Assembly: GCA_963755755.1 (NCBI GenBank)
Contig: CAVWLJ010000011.1
Location: forward strand, 124,001-188,000
Origin: DATKNA01 sp963755755
GTDB taxonomy: Bacteria; Actinomycetota; Actinomycetes; Actinomycetales; Kineosporiaceae
Length of the DNA stretch: 64,000 bases
Reading direction: 5' to 3'
Both the position numbers and the translations under genes were made by a program. Every line of letters begins with the position of its first letter. The stretch's first letter is position 1. Shown piece after piece: positions 49,796 to 59,398 of this stretch. The notes beneath the pieces were generated by a model. That model was given only the letters and a program-made list of their open reading frames with translations, made no database searches and was not told where the DNA came from.

Positions 49796-50613
49796 GCGGC
49801 ACCTCCGATGTGTCGGAAGACGACGGCACGACCGAGCTCCGTGCGCTGGAAGGCCGCGTCGAGGTTGAGGGTGCTCTCGGCTCCGCCGAGGAGCAGGTAT
49901 CCGCCCGGGCGCAACACCCGGCGAATGTTGGCGAGGACGGCGCGCTTGGTCTCCACGTCGAAGTAGATGAGGACGTTGCGCAGGAAGACGATGTCGCAGG
50001 TGGGCATGCCCAGCGGGGGCGCCACGAGATTGCCGGTCTCGAACCGGGCGAGCGACCGGACCTGGGGCTTGAGCACCCAGTCACGCCCGGCCTGCTCGAA
50101 GTACCGGACGAGGTACTGCGCCGGCAGGCCGCGGTTGACCTCGAGCTGGGAGTACCGGCCCGCCCGGGCCCGCTCCACCATCGTCGGGGAGATGTCCGTG
50201 CCGATGATCTGGGTGCGGACGCCGGGGTTGAGCGGCAGCCAGTCCAGCAGCAGCATCGCCAGCGAATAGGCCTCCTGCCCGCTGGAGCAGGCCGCGGACC
50301 AGATGGTCAGCGCGCGGGCACCGGCCCGGGTGAGCTCCGGCAGCAGGTGCTGGGTGACCGCCTGGAACGGGTGCGTGTCGCGGAACCACGACGTCTCGTT
50401 CGTGGTCAGGGCGTCGACGACGAGGTCGGCGACCTTCGCGTCGCCGGATCGCAGCCGGGCGACGACACCCGCGACGTCCCGCTCGCCGACGGCCCGGGCG
50501 ACCGGGGCGAGCCGCGACTCGACGAGGTACTCCTTGCCCGGCTGCAGGTCGATGGAACTGCGCTGGCGCACGAGCTGCGTGACGAAGGTGAAGTCGGGGG
50601 CCTGCAGGGTCAT
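49792..50613 (-). CDS. cheR: Chemoreceptor methyltransferase CheR
   Basis: 273 residues, intact. N-terminal helical domain, then NETSWFRDTHPFQAVTQHLL, the SAM-binding IWSAACSSGQEAYSLAMLLL, GTDISPTMVERARAGRYSQL and DIVFLRNVLIYFDVETKRAV. It methylates receptor glutamates. No receptor (MCP) gene is in the window. Confidence 0.94.
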   Translation of the reverse strand: MTLQAPDFTFVTQLVRQRSSIDLQPGKEYLVESRLAPVARAVGERDVAGVVARLRSGDAKVADLVVDALTTNETSWFRDTHPFQAVTQHLLPELTRAGARALTIWSAACSSGQEAYSLAMLLLDWLPLNPGVRTQIIGTDISPTMVERARAGRYSQLEVNRGLPAQYLVRYFEQAGRDWVLKPQVRSLARFETGNLVAPPLGMPTCDIVFLRNVLIYFDVETKRAVLANIRRVLRPGGYLLLGGAESTLNLDAAFQRTELGRAVVFRHIGGAA

Positions 50614-51713
50614 GTGGTCACCGCCGCGGCGGAGGCCGACCGGGAGAGCGCGTTCGCGAGCGCCGGGCCGATCTGAGGCAGCGGGAGGATCTTGTCGGCG
50701 AGTCCGGCGCCGGCGACGGCTCCGGGCATCCCCCAGACCACGCTGGTCGCGTCGTCCTGGACGTAGATCTCGCCGCCGGCGTCCCGGATCACCTTCGAGC
50801 CGCGTTCCCCGTCACGGCCCATGCCGGTGAGCACGGTCGCGAGCACCCGGTCCCCGTACACGGCCTTGACCGAGCGGAACAGGACGTCGACGGCGGGCCG
50901 GCAGAAGTTCTCCGGCGGGTCCTCGTTGAGCTCCGCGACGACGGCGGTGCCGTGCCGGCGGACGACGAGGTGGAAGCCGCCGGGTGCGACGAGCACCCGG
51001 CCCGGCACGAGGGCGTCACCGTGCTGCGCCTCGACGGACCTCGACCCGGCACTGGCCGTCGAGCCGGGTCGCGAGCAGCCGGGTGAACACCGGCGGCATG
51101 TGCTGGACGACGACGACGGGCACGGCGAGGTCGGCAGGGAGCGACGGGAGCACGGTGGCGAGCGCGTCGGGCCCGCCCGTGGAGCAGCCGATGGCGAGGA
51201 CGCCGAAGGGCCCGGTGCGCGGACGACGGCCGGCGACCGGGCGCGGTGCCACCGGCACCACAGCGGGGACCCGCCGTCGCGCGGAGGTCAGCGCCTTGAG
51301 CTTGGGGATCAGCTGCTCGCGCACGTTGCGCTGGCTGTCCGCGAAGCTGCCGACGTTCGACGGCTTCGTCACGTAGTCGCTGGCCCCGGCGCTGAGCGCG
51401 TCGAGCGTGGCGGCGGCTCCCCGCTCGGTGAGCGTGGAGAACATGACGACGGGCAGTCGCGGGTGCGGTGCGGCGCAGCGCGCGGACGGCCTCGATGCCG
51501 TTCATCTCCGGCATCTCGATGTCCATGGTCACGGCGTCCGGGCGACAGCGCGGCCACCTTCTCCAGCGCGAGCTTGCCGTTCGGCGCCTGACCGACGACC
51601 TCGATGTCGGGGTCGCTGACGAGGGCGTCGACGACGAGCCGCCGGATGACCAGGGAGTCGTCCACGACGAGCACGCGGATGCGCTCGGGACGACGACCCA
51701 GCGGAGGGGTCAC
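50610..51713 (-). CDS. cheB: Protein-glutamate methylesterase CheB, several frameshifts
   Basis: Receiver domain (RIRVLVVDDSLVIRRLVVDA; DIEMPEMNGIEAVRALRRTA; SAGASDYVTKPSN) and esterase domain (LAIGCSTGGPDALATVLPSL with the catalytic Ser; VVVVQHMPPVFTRLLATRLD with His; TVLTGMGRDGERGSKVIRDA with Asp). The parts lie in different frames, with changes near 51540, 51465 and 51030, so the full gene spans GTG 51713 to TGA 50610. GTGA overlap with cheY. Removes methyl groups from receptors when phosphorylated by CheA. Confidence 0.9.
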
Positions 51714-52083
51714 GCCGGCACCAGCCCCAGCAGCGCCAGCTTCTCGGTGATGACCTCGTCGCTGAAAGGCTTGATGACGTACTCGTGCGCCCCCGCGGCG
51801 AGCGCGCGGACGATGTTCGCTGTGCTCGCTCTCGGTCGTCACCATCATGAGCGACATGTCGCGGAGCTCGTCCCGCGCCCGGACGCTCTTGATGAACGTC
51901 AGGCCGTCCATCACGGGCATGTTCCAGTCGACGAGCGCGACGTCCGGGCGCAGGCCCGCCTCGAGCTGGTCGAGCGCGTCCTGACCGTCGCCGGCCTGCG
52001 CGACCTCGAAGCCCAGGTTGGTCATGAGCCGGGCCAGGATCGGACCGCATGGCGCGCGAGTCGTCGACGACCAGGGCCTGCAT
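51710..52083 (-). CDS. cheY: Chemotaxis response regulator CheY (first copy), two frameshifts
   Basis: Pieces of one receiver domain in three frames: MQALVVDDSRAMRS; MTNLGFEVAQAGDGQDALDQ, VALVDWNMPVMDGLTFIKSV, MSLMMVTTESE; and the end HEYVIKPFSDEVITEKLALL, GLVPA. Changes lie near 52045 and 51825. Phospho-Asp is in DWNMP. Directly follows cheW, so it is the primary CheY candidate. Confidence 0.85.
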
Positions 52084-52112
52084 CGGTGCTCCTTGATGGG
52101 TGGAGGGGAGGG

Positions 52113-52560
52113 TCAGGCCGCGCGGCTCTCGCCGCCGACGTCGAGGACGCGGCGGGCGTTGAGCGCGAGGAGGAGGCGGTCCGGCAACGTGTAGGCGCCG
52201 AGGAGCAGGTCACGGACCCGCTCGTCGACGGTGCTGGGGGTCTGCTCGAACGGCACCTGGGAGACCTCGAGGACGCCGCCGATCTCGTCGACGAGCAGGC
52301 TGACCGGCTCGTCGTCCACGCGGACGACCACGTTGACGGGCTCACGCCCGGTGGCCGCGACGTCCACCGGCGGGAGGCCGAGGCGGGCGCGCAGGTCGAT
52401 CGCGGTCAGGACCTCGCCGCGCAGGTTGATGAGCCCGGCGATCTCGGTCGGTGGCGAGCGGCACCGGCGTCATCTGCTGCAGCCGGACGACCTCCTGCAC
52501 CAGCGAGACGTCGACCCCGAACAGGTACTTGCCGACGTGGAACGTGGACAGCTGGCTCAT
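52113..52560 (-). CDS. cheW: Chemotaxis coupling protein CheW
   Basis: About 149 residues: STFHVGKYLFGVDVSLVQEV, then after a frame change near 52455 IAGLINLRGEVLTAIDLRAR and VVVRVDDEPVSLLVDEIGGV, STVDERVRDLLLGAYTLPDR. It links receptors to CheA. ATGA overlap with cheA. Confidence 0.92.
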
Positions 52561-54974
52561 GCCAGGGCCTCCTCGACGGACGACGCGGACTCGTCGGCGT
52601 GCACGCCGGTGTAGAAGTGCGGGTCGGCCGCCAGGACGGCGCTCTCCATGTCGAGGAGCTCCACGACCTTCTCGCCGACGACGACGCTGCCCACCAGGGC
52701 CTGGTCGTCGATGTCGCTGCGGGTGCCGGCACGCTCCGTCGCGATGTCGAGGATGCGCTCCACGACGAAGCCGACGCTGCGCTGGCCGCGGGTGTAGACG
52801 ACGAGCTGGACGCCCTCGCCCTCGCCGTCGGGCTCCGCGTAGACGCCGAGCAGCGTGGAGATCCGGATGAGCGGCATGATGTGCCCGCGGTACTGGACCA
52901 CCTCGCGCCCGCCGACGTGCTCGATCGAGGTCCGGGGGATCTCCTCGAGCCGGGTGACCATCTCCAGCGGGATCGCCGCGCGGCGGCCGCTGCCGATCTC
53001 GACGACGAGCACCGGATCGAGGGTCTCGGTGTCGGTGCCGGCCACGACGGTGGTGACGCCCGCCCCGGTGGCGAGCACGTTGGCGCGCCGGGCGAGCGTG
53101 GACGCGTCGAGGATCAGCACGACCGAGCCGTCGCCGAGGATCGTGGCGCCGGCGTAGACGGGGATGCCCTTGAGGTGCCGGCCGAGCGGCTTGACGACGA
53201 TCTCCTGGGTGTCGAGGACGTCGTCCACGACGAGCCCGAAGCGCTGCTGCTCCGCCAGCAGGACGACGATGAAGCCGCCCCGGCCGTCCTCGCCGACCTC
53301 GGTCTCGCGCATGGGCACCAGGCCGAGCTGCTCGTCGAGCCGGACCAGCGGCAGGAGCATGTCCCGCAGCCGGTAGACCGGGGCGCCCGAGATGAGCTCG
53401 ATCCCGCCGCGCGCGTGCTCGCCCGACGAGCCGGACGAGCTCGAGCACGGAGACCTGCGGCACGGCGTAGCGCCGGCCGGCACAGCCGATCGTCAGCGCC
53501 GGGATGATCGCCAGCGTCAGCGGGATCGTGAGCCGGAAGGTGGAGCCGCGGCCGACGGTGCTCATCACGTCGACGGAGCCGCCGATGGCCTCGATCCGGG
53601 TCTTCACGACGTCCATCCCGACGCCGCGGCCGGAGACGTTCGTGATCGTCGCCGCGGTGGAGAACCCGGGCAGGAAGATCAGTCCGAGGATGTCGCGGTG
53701 GCTCATCGTCGCGAGCTGCGCCTGCGAGACGAGGCCGCGCTCCAGCGCCTTCGCCGCGATCTTCTGCGGGTCGATGCCGTTGCCGTCCTCGGTGATCTCG
53801 AGGTGGACCTGGCCGGCCTCGTGGTACGCGCGCAGCGTGAGCACGCCCTCGGCGGGCTTGCCGGCCTTCGCGCGGTCCTCGGGGTTCTCGATGCCGTGGT
53901 CGACGGCGTTGCGGACGAGGTGGGTCAGCGGGTCCTTGATGGCCTCGAGCACGGAGCGGTCGAGCTCGGTGTCCCGGCCCTCCATCTCCAGCCGCACCTG
54001 CTTGCCGCAGGTGCGGGCGAGGTCGCGGACGACGCGCGGCATCTTGCTCCACACCGCGTCGACGGGCTGCATGCGGGTCTTCATGACCTGCTCCTGCAGC
54101 TCGCTCGTGACGAGGCTGAGCCGCTGCGCGCTGCGCGCCAGCGAGGAGTCCTTCGAGGCGTCCTTCTCGTCGTCGAGGCGGGAGACGAGCTGGTTGCGGG
54201 CGAGCACGAGCTCACCGACGAGCCGCATGAGCGAGTCGAGGAGGTCGACGTCCACGCGGACGGAGCTGTCGACGACGGACCGGTGTCCGGTGCCCTGCGC
54301 CTCCAGCGCGCCCTCGACGGCGGCGGGCGTGGTGGCGCCGTGCTCCACGAGGATCGAGCCGAGCGGGCGGTTGTCACCCAGGCCCTGCTCGAGGCGGGCG
54401 AGTTCGACGGCGTCCTGGGTGGTGTCGCCGGCCTGGACGAGCACCTGGCCGATCGGCGCGGGCTCCTGAGCCGGCGCGCTCTCGGCGCCCCCGCTCTCGG
54501 CGTCCGCGGCGGTGGCCTCGGAGGTGGCGCGGGGGTGGCCGGCTCGGCCGCGCCGGCCGCCGCCTCGGGCGCCGGCGCCGGCTCGGCGCCGTCCTCGAGC
54601 AGCGTCGACAGGGTGGTGATGAGCTCGGAGTGGTCGACCTCGGTCTCGCCACCGGTGCGCTCGATGTCGGCGAGCAGGCCGCGGATGGCGTCGACCATCT
54701 TGAGCAGCGCCGACGAGCGGGCGTCCGTCAGGGCGATCTTGCCGTCACGCAGTCGGCTCAGCAGGTTCTCGCCGACGTGGGTCAGCTTCTCCAGCCGGTG
54801 GAAGGCCAGGAAGCCGCTCGTGCCCTTGATCGTGTGAATGGTCCGGAACACGCTGGCCAGGAGCTCGCGGGAGCCCGGGTTCTGCTCCAGGGCGAGCAGG
54901 TCGCGGTCGAGCTGGTCGAGGTTCTCGTGGCTCTCCACGAGGAACTCCGCCACGATCTCGTCGATCGCTTCCAC
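52557..54974 (-). CDS. cheA: Chemotaxis histidine kinase CheA with two C-terminal CheW-like domains
   Basis: About 806 residues. HPt domain with phosphoryl His47 in FRTIHTIKGTSGFLAFHRLE; a linker with a helical repeat (LVQAGDTTQDAVELARLEQG, LGSILVEHGATTPAAVEGAL); dimerisation helices; kinase N-box LTHLVRNAVDHGIENPEDRA, G1 EDGNGIDPQKI, G2 SGRGVGMDVVKTRIEAIGG; then a CheW-like P5 (LRDMLLPLVRLDEQLGLVPM) and a second CheW-like unit (VLVVEIGSGRRAAIPLEMVT, VVQYRGHIMPLIRISTLLGV). Frame changes lie near 54500 and 53430. First gene of the operon, under a FliA-type promoter. Confidence 0.92.
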
Positions 54975-55007
54975 GCTGACTCCTCCTCGCCGGGTCGGAC
55001 GAGGTAT

Positions 55008-55034
55008 GCATCGGCGTCAGCCGTTGGTACTTGA
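55008..55034 (-). promoter_or_regulatory. FliA-type promoter of the chemotaxis operon
   Basis: On the minus strand TCAA (55034-55031), 15 bases, GCCGATGC (55015-55008). Start near 55001, cheA ATG at 54974. Confidence 0.7.
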
Positions 55035-55062
55035 GGGCGAGCACCCCGCCACGGGGGTGACG

Positions 55063-56115
55063 TCAGAGGGCGTAGCGGTCGACCCAGAAACCGTCCTCGT
55101 CGGTGACCACGCCGGCGGCGGCCTCGACGACGGCACGCGCGACGCCGGAGACGACCGGCCTCACCCGTTCGCGCGCCTCCAGGTAGGACGCCGACGGCGT
55201 CCGGCGCTCCCGCTCGTCCGGCTCCGGGCACGACCAGCGCACCTCGTAGGTGACGAACGGGCTCGAGGCCCACTCCTGCTCGGCGACGGACGGCTCGTCG
55301 GGGTCGCCCACGTGGACCAGCACCTCGACGGCGCCGTCCTGGCCGTACGGACCGACCTCGCCGATCAGGGCGTAGCCGTCGATGACCTCCTCCTGCCGCA
55401 GCGTGGCGAGGTCGTGCTCGTCCGCCAGCGCCTGGAGGGCCATGAGTTCCGCCGTGTCCTCCGGGTTGCCGGGCAGGTGCTGCCGGATGACGGCGCCGGA
55501 GTAGACCTCCGGCGGCGGGCCCTCCCACTCCTCGCCCTCGACCGCGAGGCGCGCCGTCGGCAGCGGCCGCGTGACGATCTTGGCCAGGACCTCGGGCTCC
55601 AGCCAGAACGGGCTGTGGACGACGACGTCGACCGCGCGCTCCGGGTCGGGCGTGATCAGCCGGCCGCCCGCGACCCGGACGGCGCCCTGCAGCCGCCGGG
55701 CGAGGGCGACCAGCAGGTGCAGGCCGCGGCCCTCCTCGCGCCAGGGCAGCCCGTCGGGGAAGGCGTGGGCGAACCCGTCCCGGTCGTCGACGCCGGAGGG
55801 CGGCGGGTCCTCGCGCTCGACCGGGGCCTGGAAGGCGTAGGACACGGTCCAGGGCATGGGGACGGCGGCGTCGACGGCGTCCTCCATGCTCAGCTCGAAC
55901 GGACCGAGGAGGCGGCTGTGCCGGCCGAGCCGCACGGCCCCCGTCTGGCCCATCATCGAGCCGCGGACGCGGGCGCGGACGAGCTCCCCGACGTCCTGGA
56001 CGCTCACCGTGCTCGGCACGAGGAGCAGGTGCGCGTCGCGCAGCGCGCGCGGCGAGGTGATGTCGAGGACGCCGGTCATCGCCGTCATGCCCGTGTTGCG
56101 GCGGAAGAGCGCCAT
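55063..56115 (-). CDS. Hypothetical protein downstream of dcd
   Basis: 350 residues from ATG 56115 (MALFRRNTGMTAMTGVLDIT), intact. No signal peptide, membrane segment or known catalytic motif. It is mixed alpha/beta, with many acidic residues and a C-terminal EDGFWVDRYAL. The stop of dcd and this ATG share one base. I do not recognise the family; the look is of a conserved actinobacterial cytosolic protein. It ends 48 bases from the chemotaxis operon without clear link to it. Confidence 0.7.
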   Translation of the reverse strand: MALFRRNTGMTAMTGVLDITSPRALRDAHLLLVPSTVSVQDVGELVRARVRGSMMGQTGAVRLGRHSRLLGPFELSMEDAVDAAVPMPWTVSYAFQAPVEREDPPPSGVDDRDGFAHAFPDGLPWREEGRGLHLLVALARRLQGAVRVAGGRLITPDPERAVDVVVHSPFWLEPEVLAKIVTRPLPTARLAVEGEEWEGPPPEVYSGAVIRQHLPGNPEDTAELMALQALADEHDLATLRQEEVIDGYALIGEVGPYGQDGAVEVLVHVGDPDEPSVAEQEWASSPFVTYEVRWSCPEPDERERRTPSASYLEARERVRPVVSGVARAVVEAAAGVVTDEDGFWVDRYAL

Positions 56116-56693
56116 CAGACGAGCGTCCGGTGGAAGTTGAGGTGCGACCGGCTGGCGGTCGGGCCGCGCTGACCCTGGTACCGGGAACCGGGAACCGTGC
56201 CGTAGGGCTCCTCCGCGGGGCTGGACAGGCGGAAGAAGCACAGCTGCCCGATCTTCATGCCGGGCCAGAGCTTGATGGGCAAGGTGGCGACGTTGCTCAG
56301 CTCGAGCGTGACGTGCCCGCTGAACCCGGGGTCGATGAAGCCCGCCGTGGAGTGGGTCAGCAGCCCGAGCCGGCCGAGGCTGGACTTGCCCTCCAGCCGC
56401 GCGGCGACGTCGTCGGGCAGCGTCACGCGCTCGTAGGTCGAGGCCAGCACGAACTCGCCCGGGTGCAGCACGAACGGATCCTCGGAGGACACCTCCACGA
56501 GCCGGGTCAGCTCCGGCTGCTCCAGCGCCGGGTCGATCACCGCGTACTTGTGGTTGTCGAACAGCCGGAAGTACCGGTCGATCCGGACGTCGACGCTCGA
56601 GGGCTGCACCATCTCCTTGTCGAACGGCTCGAGCACGACGCGACCGGCGTCGATCTCGGCGCGGATGTCCCGGTCGGAGAGCAGCACCCCCAC
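56115..56693 (-). CDS. dcd: dCTP deaminase
   Basis: 192 residues, intact. MGVLLSDRDIRAEIDAGRVV, MVQPSSVDVRIDRYFRLFDN, ARLEGKSSLGRLGLLTHSTA (catalytic Glu region), GFIDPGFSGHVTLELSNVAT, LCFFRLSSPAEEPYG and SRYQGQRGPTASR. It turns dCTP into dUTP, or directly into dUMP in the bifunctional form common in actinobacteria; the sequence alone does not settle which. Confidence 0.95.
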   Translation of the reverse strand: MGVLLSDRDIRAEIDAGRVVLEPFDKEMVQPSSVDVRIDRYFRLFDNHKYAVIDPALEQPELTRLVEVSSEDPFVLHPGEFVLASTYERVTLPDDVAARLEGKSSLGRLGLLTHSTAGFIDPGFSGHVTLELSNVATLPIKLWPGMKIGQLCFFRLSSPAEEPYGTVPGSRYQGQRGPTASRSHLNFHRTLV

Positions 56694-56712
56694 ACGGTAC
56701 TAGCGGCCCGGC

Positions 56713-57954
56713 TCAGGCCACGATGGCCTGGTTGACGAGCTGACGGAGCACCCCCCGGACCTGTAGCGCGCTCGACGGGAACACCTGCGTCAGGAACACG
56801 ACCGAGAGGTCCTCGACGGGGTCGACCCAGAAGCTCGTGCTCGCGGCGCCGCCCCACGAGTAGTCACCGACCGACGCGAGCATCCCGGACCGTGCCGGGT
56901 CGAGGACGACGGCGAACCCGAGCCCGAAGCCGACCCCGCGGTAGGGCGTCTCGGCGAACAGGGGCCGGCCGAACGTGTCGAGGTCGGCGTTCCCCGGCAG
57001 GTAGTTGCGGCGCATGGCCGCGACCGTCCGCGGCCCCAGGATCCGGACGCCGTCCAGCTGTCCGCCGCCGCGCAGCATCTCCACGAAGCGGTGGTAGTCG
57101 GACGCGGTGGAGACCAGTCCGCCACCGCCGGAGAACAGCCGGGCGCGGACCTTGAACGTGTCGCCGAGGACGTCGTAGGGCACGAGCCGGCCCGGCGCGA
57201 GCGCGGCGTAGAGGCGGGCGAGGCGATCGGCGTCCGGTGAGTCGGGGCCGTCGACGCCGAAGGCGGTGTCGGTCATGCCGAGCGGGGCGAAGAGGCGCTC
57301 GGCGAGGAAGCGGTCGAACGGCGTCCCCGAGGCGACCTCGACCACGCGGCCCAGGACGTCGGTCGCCACGGAGTAGTTCCACTCGGTGCCGGGCTGGAAC
57401 AGCAGGGGGAGGCGCGCGAAGGCGTCGACGGCGCCGGCGAGGTCGAGGTCCTGCGGGAAGCTCCACTCGTAGCCGGCCTGACGCAGCAGGGCGTCGACCG
57501 GGTGGACGCGGTGGAAGCCGTACGTCAGGCCCGCGGTGTGGGTGAGCAGGTGCCAGATCCGGACGGGCTCGGTGGCCGGGACGGTGACCGGCTTGAGGTC
57601 GGAGCCCCCGACGTAGACCCGCTGATCGCGGAACGACGGGATGAGGTCGGCCACCGGCGTCGTCAGCTCGAACGCACCCTCCTCGAGGAGCATCATCGCG
57701 GCGACGCTGGTGATCGGCTTGGTCATCGAGTAGATGCGGAAGATCGTGTCGGTCTCGACCGGCAGACCCTCCTCGACGTTCCGGTGCCCGCCCTTCCCGA
57801 GGTAGGCCACCTTGCCCGCGCGGGAGACGACGGCCAGCCAGCCCGGGATCCGGCCGGTGGAGACCAGGCCGTCGAGATAGGTGGTGAGCCGGCCGAGCCG
57901 CTCCCCGTCCAGCCCGACCTCGCCGGGGTCGACGTCGACCTGCAGCTCGCCCAT
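56713..57954 (-). CDS. Serine hydrolase of the beta-lactamase class C family
   Basis: 413 residues, no signal peptide. SxxK motif SMTK (IFRIYSMTKPITSVAAMMLL), Tyr motif in TEWNYSVATDVLGRVVEVAS, C-terminal WGGAASTSFWVDPVEDLSVV in place of KTG. Class C/esterase-type hydrolases such as EstB and LovD look like this; the cytosolic location and missing KTG favour an esterase over a beta-lactamase. Intact; 19 bases after dcd on the same strand direction (upstream of it). Confidence 0.85.
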   Translation of the reverse strand: MGELQVDVDPGEVGLDGERLGRLTTYLDGLVSTGRIPGWLAVVSRAGKVAYLGKGGHRNVEEGLPVETDTIFRIYSMTKPITSVAAMMLLEEGAFELTTPVADLIPSFRDQRVYVGGSDLKPVTVPATEPVRIWHLLTHTAGLTYGFHRVHPVDALLRQAGYEWSFPQDLDLAGAVDAFARLPLLFQPGTEWNYSVATDVLGRVVEVASGTPFDRFLAERLFAPLGMTDTAFGVDGPDSPDADRLARLYAALAPGRLVPYDVLGDTFKVRARLFSGGGGLVSTASDYHRFVEMLRGGGQLDGVRILGPRTVAAMRRNYLPGNADLDTFGRPLFAETPYRGVGFGLGFAVVLDPARSGMLASVGDYSWGGAASTSFWVDPVEDLSVVFLTQVFPSSALQVRGVLRQLVNQAIVA

Positions 57955-57995
57955 GTCCGCCTCCTCGCGCTCCCGTGCGCGGAGGCTAACCCCGT

Positions 57996-58325
57996 CAGCT
58001 GACGGTCGCTCCCGGGGCGGACGCCGATGCGAGCAACAGGTACACCTGCGCGGCGAGGATGAGCGCGATGGCGGCCCACTTGTCCGGCCCGAGGAGCTGG
58101 CCGTAGCGGAACCGGTCGAGCATGACCACGCCGACCTGCAGGATCACGATCCAGCCGAGGGTGACGAGAGTGAGTTCCGCGTACTGCAGGCTCGAGGCGC
58201 GGCGTCGCGTTCGGGGACGATGCAGCGTCGGACGATCGGCCGCCTCGGGGCCTGCCGAGCCCCTGGGGGCGGGTGTCGTCCGACGTTCGGGATGCGGCGC
58301 GATCGGCGTCCGCAGCGCGGCTCAT
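57996..58325 (-). CDS. Small membrane protein, frame interrupted
   Basis: The C-terminal part reads SLQYAELTLVTLGWIVILQV, VMLDRFRYGQLLGPDKWAAI, ALILAAQVYLLLA: two membrane segments with a short hydrophilic loop. No start codon exists in that frame; a plausible start (ATG 58325, MSRAADADRAASRTSDDTRP) is in another, with the change near 58200. Unknown family. Confidence 0.4.
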
Positions 58326-58375
58326 GACCGCTGCGACGGCTTGGTATGGTGTGCTCGCCCGGAACGAGCGGGCGC

Positions 58376-58446
58376 GCGGGTGTAGTTCAATGGCAGAACA
58401 TCAGCTTCCCAAGCTGACAGTGCGGGTTCGATTCCCGTCACCCGCT
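58376..58446 (+). tRNA. tRNA-Gly (anticodon CCC)
   Basis: 71 bases without encoded CCA: acceptor GCGGGTG pairs with CACCCGC, D-arm GTTC...GAAC, anticodon stem TCAGC/GCTGA with loop TTCCCAA (anticodon CCC), T-arm GCGGG-TTCGATT-CCCGT. A frequent integration site class in actinobacteria. Confidence 0.92.
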
Positions 58447-58451
58447 CCCCC

Positions 58452-58496
58452 ACGAAGCCCCGGGTCAAGGGCACTTCTCTTGACCTGGGGCTTCGT
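58452..58496 (+). terminator. Terminator after tRNA-Gly
   Basis: An 18-bp stem with one wobble pair (58452-58469 with 58479-58496) and a 9-base loop, six bases after the tRNA. Confidence 0.75.
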
Positions 58497-58520
58497 CGTG
58501 TCTGGGATCCTCGGACCTGC

Positions 58521-59398
58521 GTGCGATCTGCGTGCAACAGCAGTCGGGAGTTGAGGCCTCAGGCCGCAGGCGCGAGCAGCAAAGGAATCGCGCTCACCGC
58601 CTCGTCTCGTACCTGGTCAGGACCACGCCGCCGGGAAACGTCCGCGTCTCCACCAGGTTCAGGTTCACCCAGCTGTCCAGCGCGGTGAAGAACGGTGTGC
58701 CGCCGCCCACCAGCACCGGATGGGTGACGATCTCGTACTCGTCGACCAGCCCGGCCCGCATGGCCGCCGCAGCGAGCGTTGCGCCACCGACCCTCATCGG
58801 CTCGCCGTCGTCGGCCTTGAGTCGGGTCATCTCCGCTACAGCGTCGCCGGTGACCAGGCGGGTGTTCCAGTCGACCTTGTCGATCGTCGAGGAGAACACC
58901 ACCTTCGGCGTGTCCCGCCAGTTCCGCGCGAACTCGATCTGCGCCGGGGTGGCGTCGGGCTGCTGGTCGCCGGTCGGCCAGTGGGAACTCATCGCCTCCC
59001 ACAGCTTGCGCCCGTACATCAACAGCCCGATCGCCAACTCCTGGTCGAGCCACCACTGAAACAGCTCGTCGCTCGGCCCGCTCCAGCCGAGGTCGTCGCC
59101 GGGCGCGGCGATGTAGCCGTCCAGGGTCAGGTTCATGCCGTAGATCAGTTTCCGCATGGCGCCATGCCTTTCTGTCCGTCGGTCTCGGGAGTCTAGATCG
59201 GCCCGGCGCAGGAAACTGATCAATGCGCGATCTGAGTTCGGCGGTAGTCATTCGTGCTCGGTGCGCGCAGCGTCGGCCAGTCGGCCGACCAGGGCAACCC
59301 GCCTGATCTCGACCCCGCCCGCGCACAGCAAGCAGCGCACCCACTCCACACGCGAACGGACTGCTCAGCCCGGTAGATGCCGTGCAATCGACGTGCAA
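58521..59398 (+). repeat. Pair of GTGCRATCNNCGTGCAA direct repeats flanking the DHFR-like gene
   Basis: 58521-58537 (GTGCGATCTGCGTGCAA) and 59382-59398 (GTGCAATCGACGTGCAA) agree at 14 of 17 positions. Paired GTGCAA units near a tRNA resemble the arm-type sites of tyrosine integrases. No integrase gene is present between or near them. Confidence 0.45.
58594..59157 (-). CDS. Dihydrofolate reductase-like protein (RibD C-terminal family)
   Basis: 187 residues: MRKLIYGMNLTLDGYIAAPG, LLMYGRKLWEAMSSHW, VVFSSTIDKVDWNTRLVTGD, GGATLAAAAMRAGLVDEYEI, HPVLVGGGTPFFTAL. These are the marks of the YyaP/RibD-C reductases, NADPH-dependent with unknown substrates. ATG 59157 is chosen because family members begin MRKLxYxMNxSLDG; the frame extends further upstream without similarity. 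First gene after the tRNA, probably on an inserted segment. Confidence 0.85.
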   Translation of the reverse strand: MRKLIYGMNLTLDGYIAAPGDDLGWSGPSDELFQWWLDQELAIGLLMYGRKLWEAMSSHWPTGDQQPDATPAQIEFARNWRDTPKVVFSSTIDKVDWNTRLVTGDAVAEMTRLKADDGEPMRVGGATLAAAAMRAGLVDEYEIVTHPVLVGGGTPFFTALDSWVNLNLVETRTFPGGVVLTRYETRR

